From the NCBI RefSeq assembly GCF_900104535.1, contig NZ_LT629710.1, forward strand, positions 1,364,001 to 1,428,000: DNA of 64,000 bases, written 5' to 3'. Positions within the stretch are counted from its first letter, which is position 1. Every line of letters begins with the position of its first letter. Below the pieces are notes generated by a model. It was not told the origin of the DNA and ran no database searches. It was given only the letters and a program-made list of their open reading frames with translations. The position numbers and the translations under genes were made by a program. Positions 63,146 through 64,000 of this stretch are shown here, piece by piece. This stretch comes from Nakamurella panacisegetis. Its GTDB lineage: Bacteria; Actinomycetota; Actinomycetes; Mycobacteriales; Nakamurellaceae.

Positions 63146-64000
63146 CTATCGGGCGGTGAGCAGATTGACGACATCCTGATGGCCGAAATGCTGCGCCCAC
63201 TGCAACGGGGTGACCTGGAACCGGCGATCGAGGGCCGACGGGTCCGCGCCGGCCGCGAGGAGGACGCGGACCAGGTCAACGTCGCCCTCGCCGGCCGCGA
63301 CATGCAGTGCGGTCTCCCGCTCCTGCTCCACCGGCAGTTCCTGACGGCCCTTTGCGTTGACGTCGAACCCGTTGGCCAGCAACAACTTGATTCCGTCCTG
63401 GGAGCCGGCCACCGTCGCCCGCAGGATCGACGACGGGTGACGGCGACGAACCGACACGACCTGCCGGCCCGACGCCGACGCAACCGTTGCCTCGTCGCCC
63501 GACAGGAGCGCCCCGATCAGAACCGCGTCCGGATCGAGACTGTCGGCCGCACCGAGATCCCCAGCAAGCAGGCGATCTCGGCGCGCCGTCTCCGGTGCCG
63601 AGCCCGTAGTCGAACAGGTTCTCCAGATGACTGTCGTCGGGTTCGAACATCCGGTTGTAGAGGGTCTGGCCGTCGTTCGGCTCGGCGCCGGCCTCCAGCA
63701 GCAGTCGGGCCAACCTTGTCGCGTGCGGGTAATGGGGCTGGTTCGACACGCCTTGCTCACCGGATCCGAATATTCCGGTCAGTACGGTGAACGGACAGGT
63801 GAGCCCGTGCCAGAGATAGCCGGCATCGGGGTCGGCGCCGGCCTGCAGCAGCAACCCGGCACTGGTCAGGACGTCGCCCACCAGGACTTCGGGGTCGTGG
63901 CGCGCGTAGGCCAGGTACATCAGCGGTGGCCACCGCAGCGGACCGCCGGCCACGACCGCCAGGCGCGGATCGGCCGCGAGAAACCGTTGCACCGCAGCAT
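63146..64000 (-). pseudogene. Ankyrin-repeat gene, frameshifted and cut by window edge
   Basis: Two frames carry one protein. The upstream frame (63992 down to about 63600) encodes FLAADPRLAVVAGGPLRWPP, LLLEAGAEPNDGQTLYN and NLFDYGLGTGDGA. The other frame (down to 63146) continues RDRLLAGDLGAADS, then two ankyrin units (TALHVAAGEGDVDLVRVLLA; TPLQWAQHFGHQDVVNLL). One extra base, or two lost, near 63580-63605 explains the break. The upstream frame is open to the window edge, so the true start is outside. This could be a decayed gene or a sequencing error; ankyrin proteins bind other proteins. Confidence 0.7.

Overview
The window is chromosomal DNA from a high-GC actinomycete. Evidence: strong G/C third-position bias throughout, many GTG and TTG starts, F420-type LLM oxidoreductase, SEC-C/DUF5926-like and YcnI/CopC proteins, a TM0106-like RecB nuclease, an ECF41 sigma factor and sugar ABC importers without their own ATPase. 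A Nakamurella- or Frankineae-like organism is plausible, but this is a guess from gene content. No rRNA, tRNA, phage, transposon or CRISPR array was found. It is mostly core and metabolic sequence with a few catabolic islands.

Layout. 1-3000: two tandem polysaccharide-deacetylase-like lipoproteins (the first cut by the window edge) and a divergent CPBP membrane protease. 3001-14700: housekeeping and redox genes (SEC-C protein, two unusual SDR proteins, DUF4328-like protein, rhodanese, Fpg/Nei glycosylase, GNAT, TrmL, ketopantoate reductase-like protein, cyclopropane-fatty-acid synthase) separated by striking intergenic repeats. 14800-22131: an anchored Ser/Thr/Pro-rich protein, UDP-glucose dehydrogenase, an aldo/keto reductase, a secreted lectin-peptidase fusion and a large membrane glycosyltransferase-like protein. 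22447-25848: a proline-degradation operon (PRODH then PruA) with a divergent TetR regulator and a candidate operator. 25893-34263: SDR, aldo/keto reductase, TM0106-like nuclease, a YcnI-CopC copper module, another SDR and an APH kinase. 34437-46994: an S8 peptidase, an ECF41 sigma factor coupled to an NmrA-like epimerase with a recognisable ECF41 promoter, an AI-2E-family permease, an amino-acid ABC importer, a membrane glycosyltransferase-like protein and two oxidoreductases. 47345-52063: an alpha/beta-hydrolase pseudoenzyme, GH1 beta-glucosidase, ArgG and DinB. 52129-60812: a LacI-controlled sugar operon (binding protein, two permeases, ThuA, Gfo/Idh/MocA dehydrogenase, GH31 alpha-xylosidase). 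61074-64000: an orphan amino-acid ABC ATPase, a CynX-like MFS transporter and a frameshifted ankyrin-repeat gene running off the edge.

How the parts work together. The sugar operon combines uptake with both hydrolysis (GH31) and probable oxidation (Gfo/Idh plus ThuA, the pairing seen in rhizobial trehalose use). A palindrome ahead of the binding-protein gene recurs, nearly unchanged, ahead of lacI, suggesting joint control and autoregulation. PRODH and PruA form the two-step path from proline to glutamate.

Two genome-wide habits stand out. Many genes have a TAnnnT-like -10 box 6-7 nt before the start codon and no Shine-Dalgarno, the pattern of leaderless transcripts; I used it to choose starts. 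Several intergenic gaps, especially between convergent genes, hold long inverted or tandem repeats, including a dispersed 19-nt family present at 3 kb and 48 kb.
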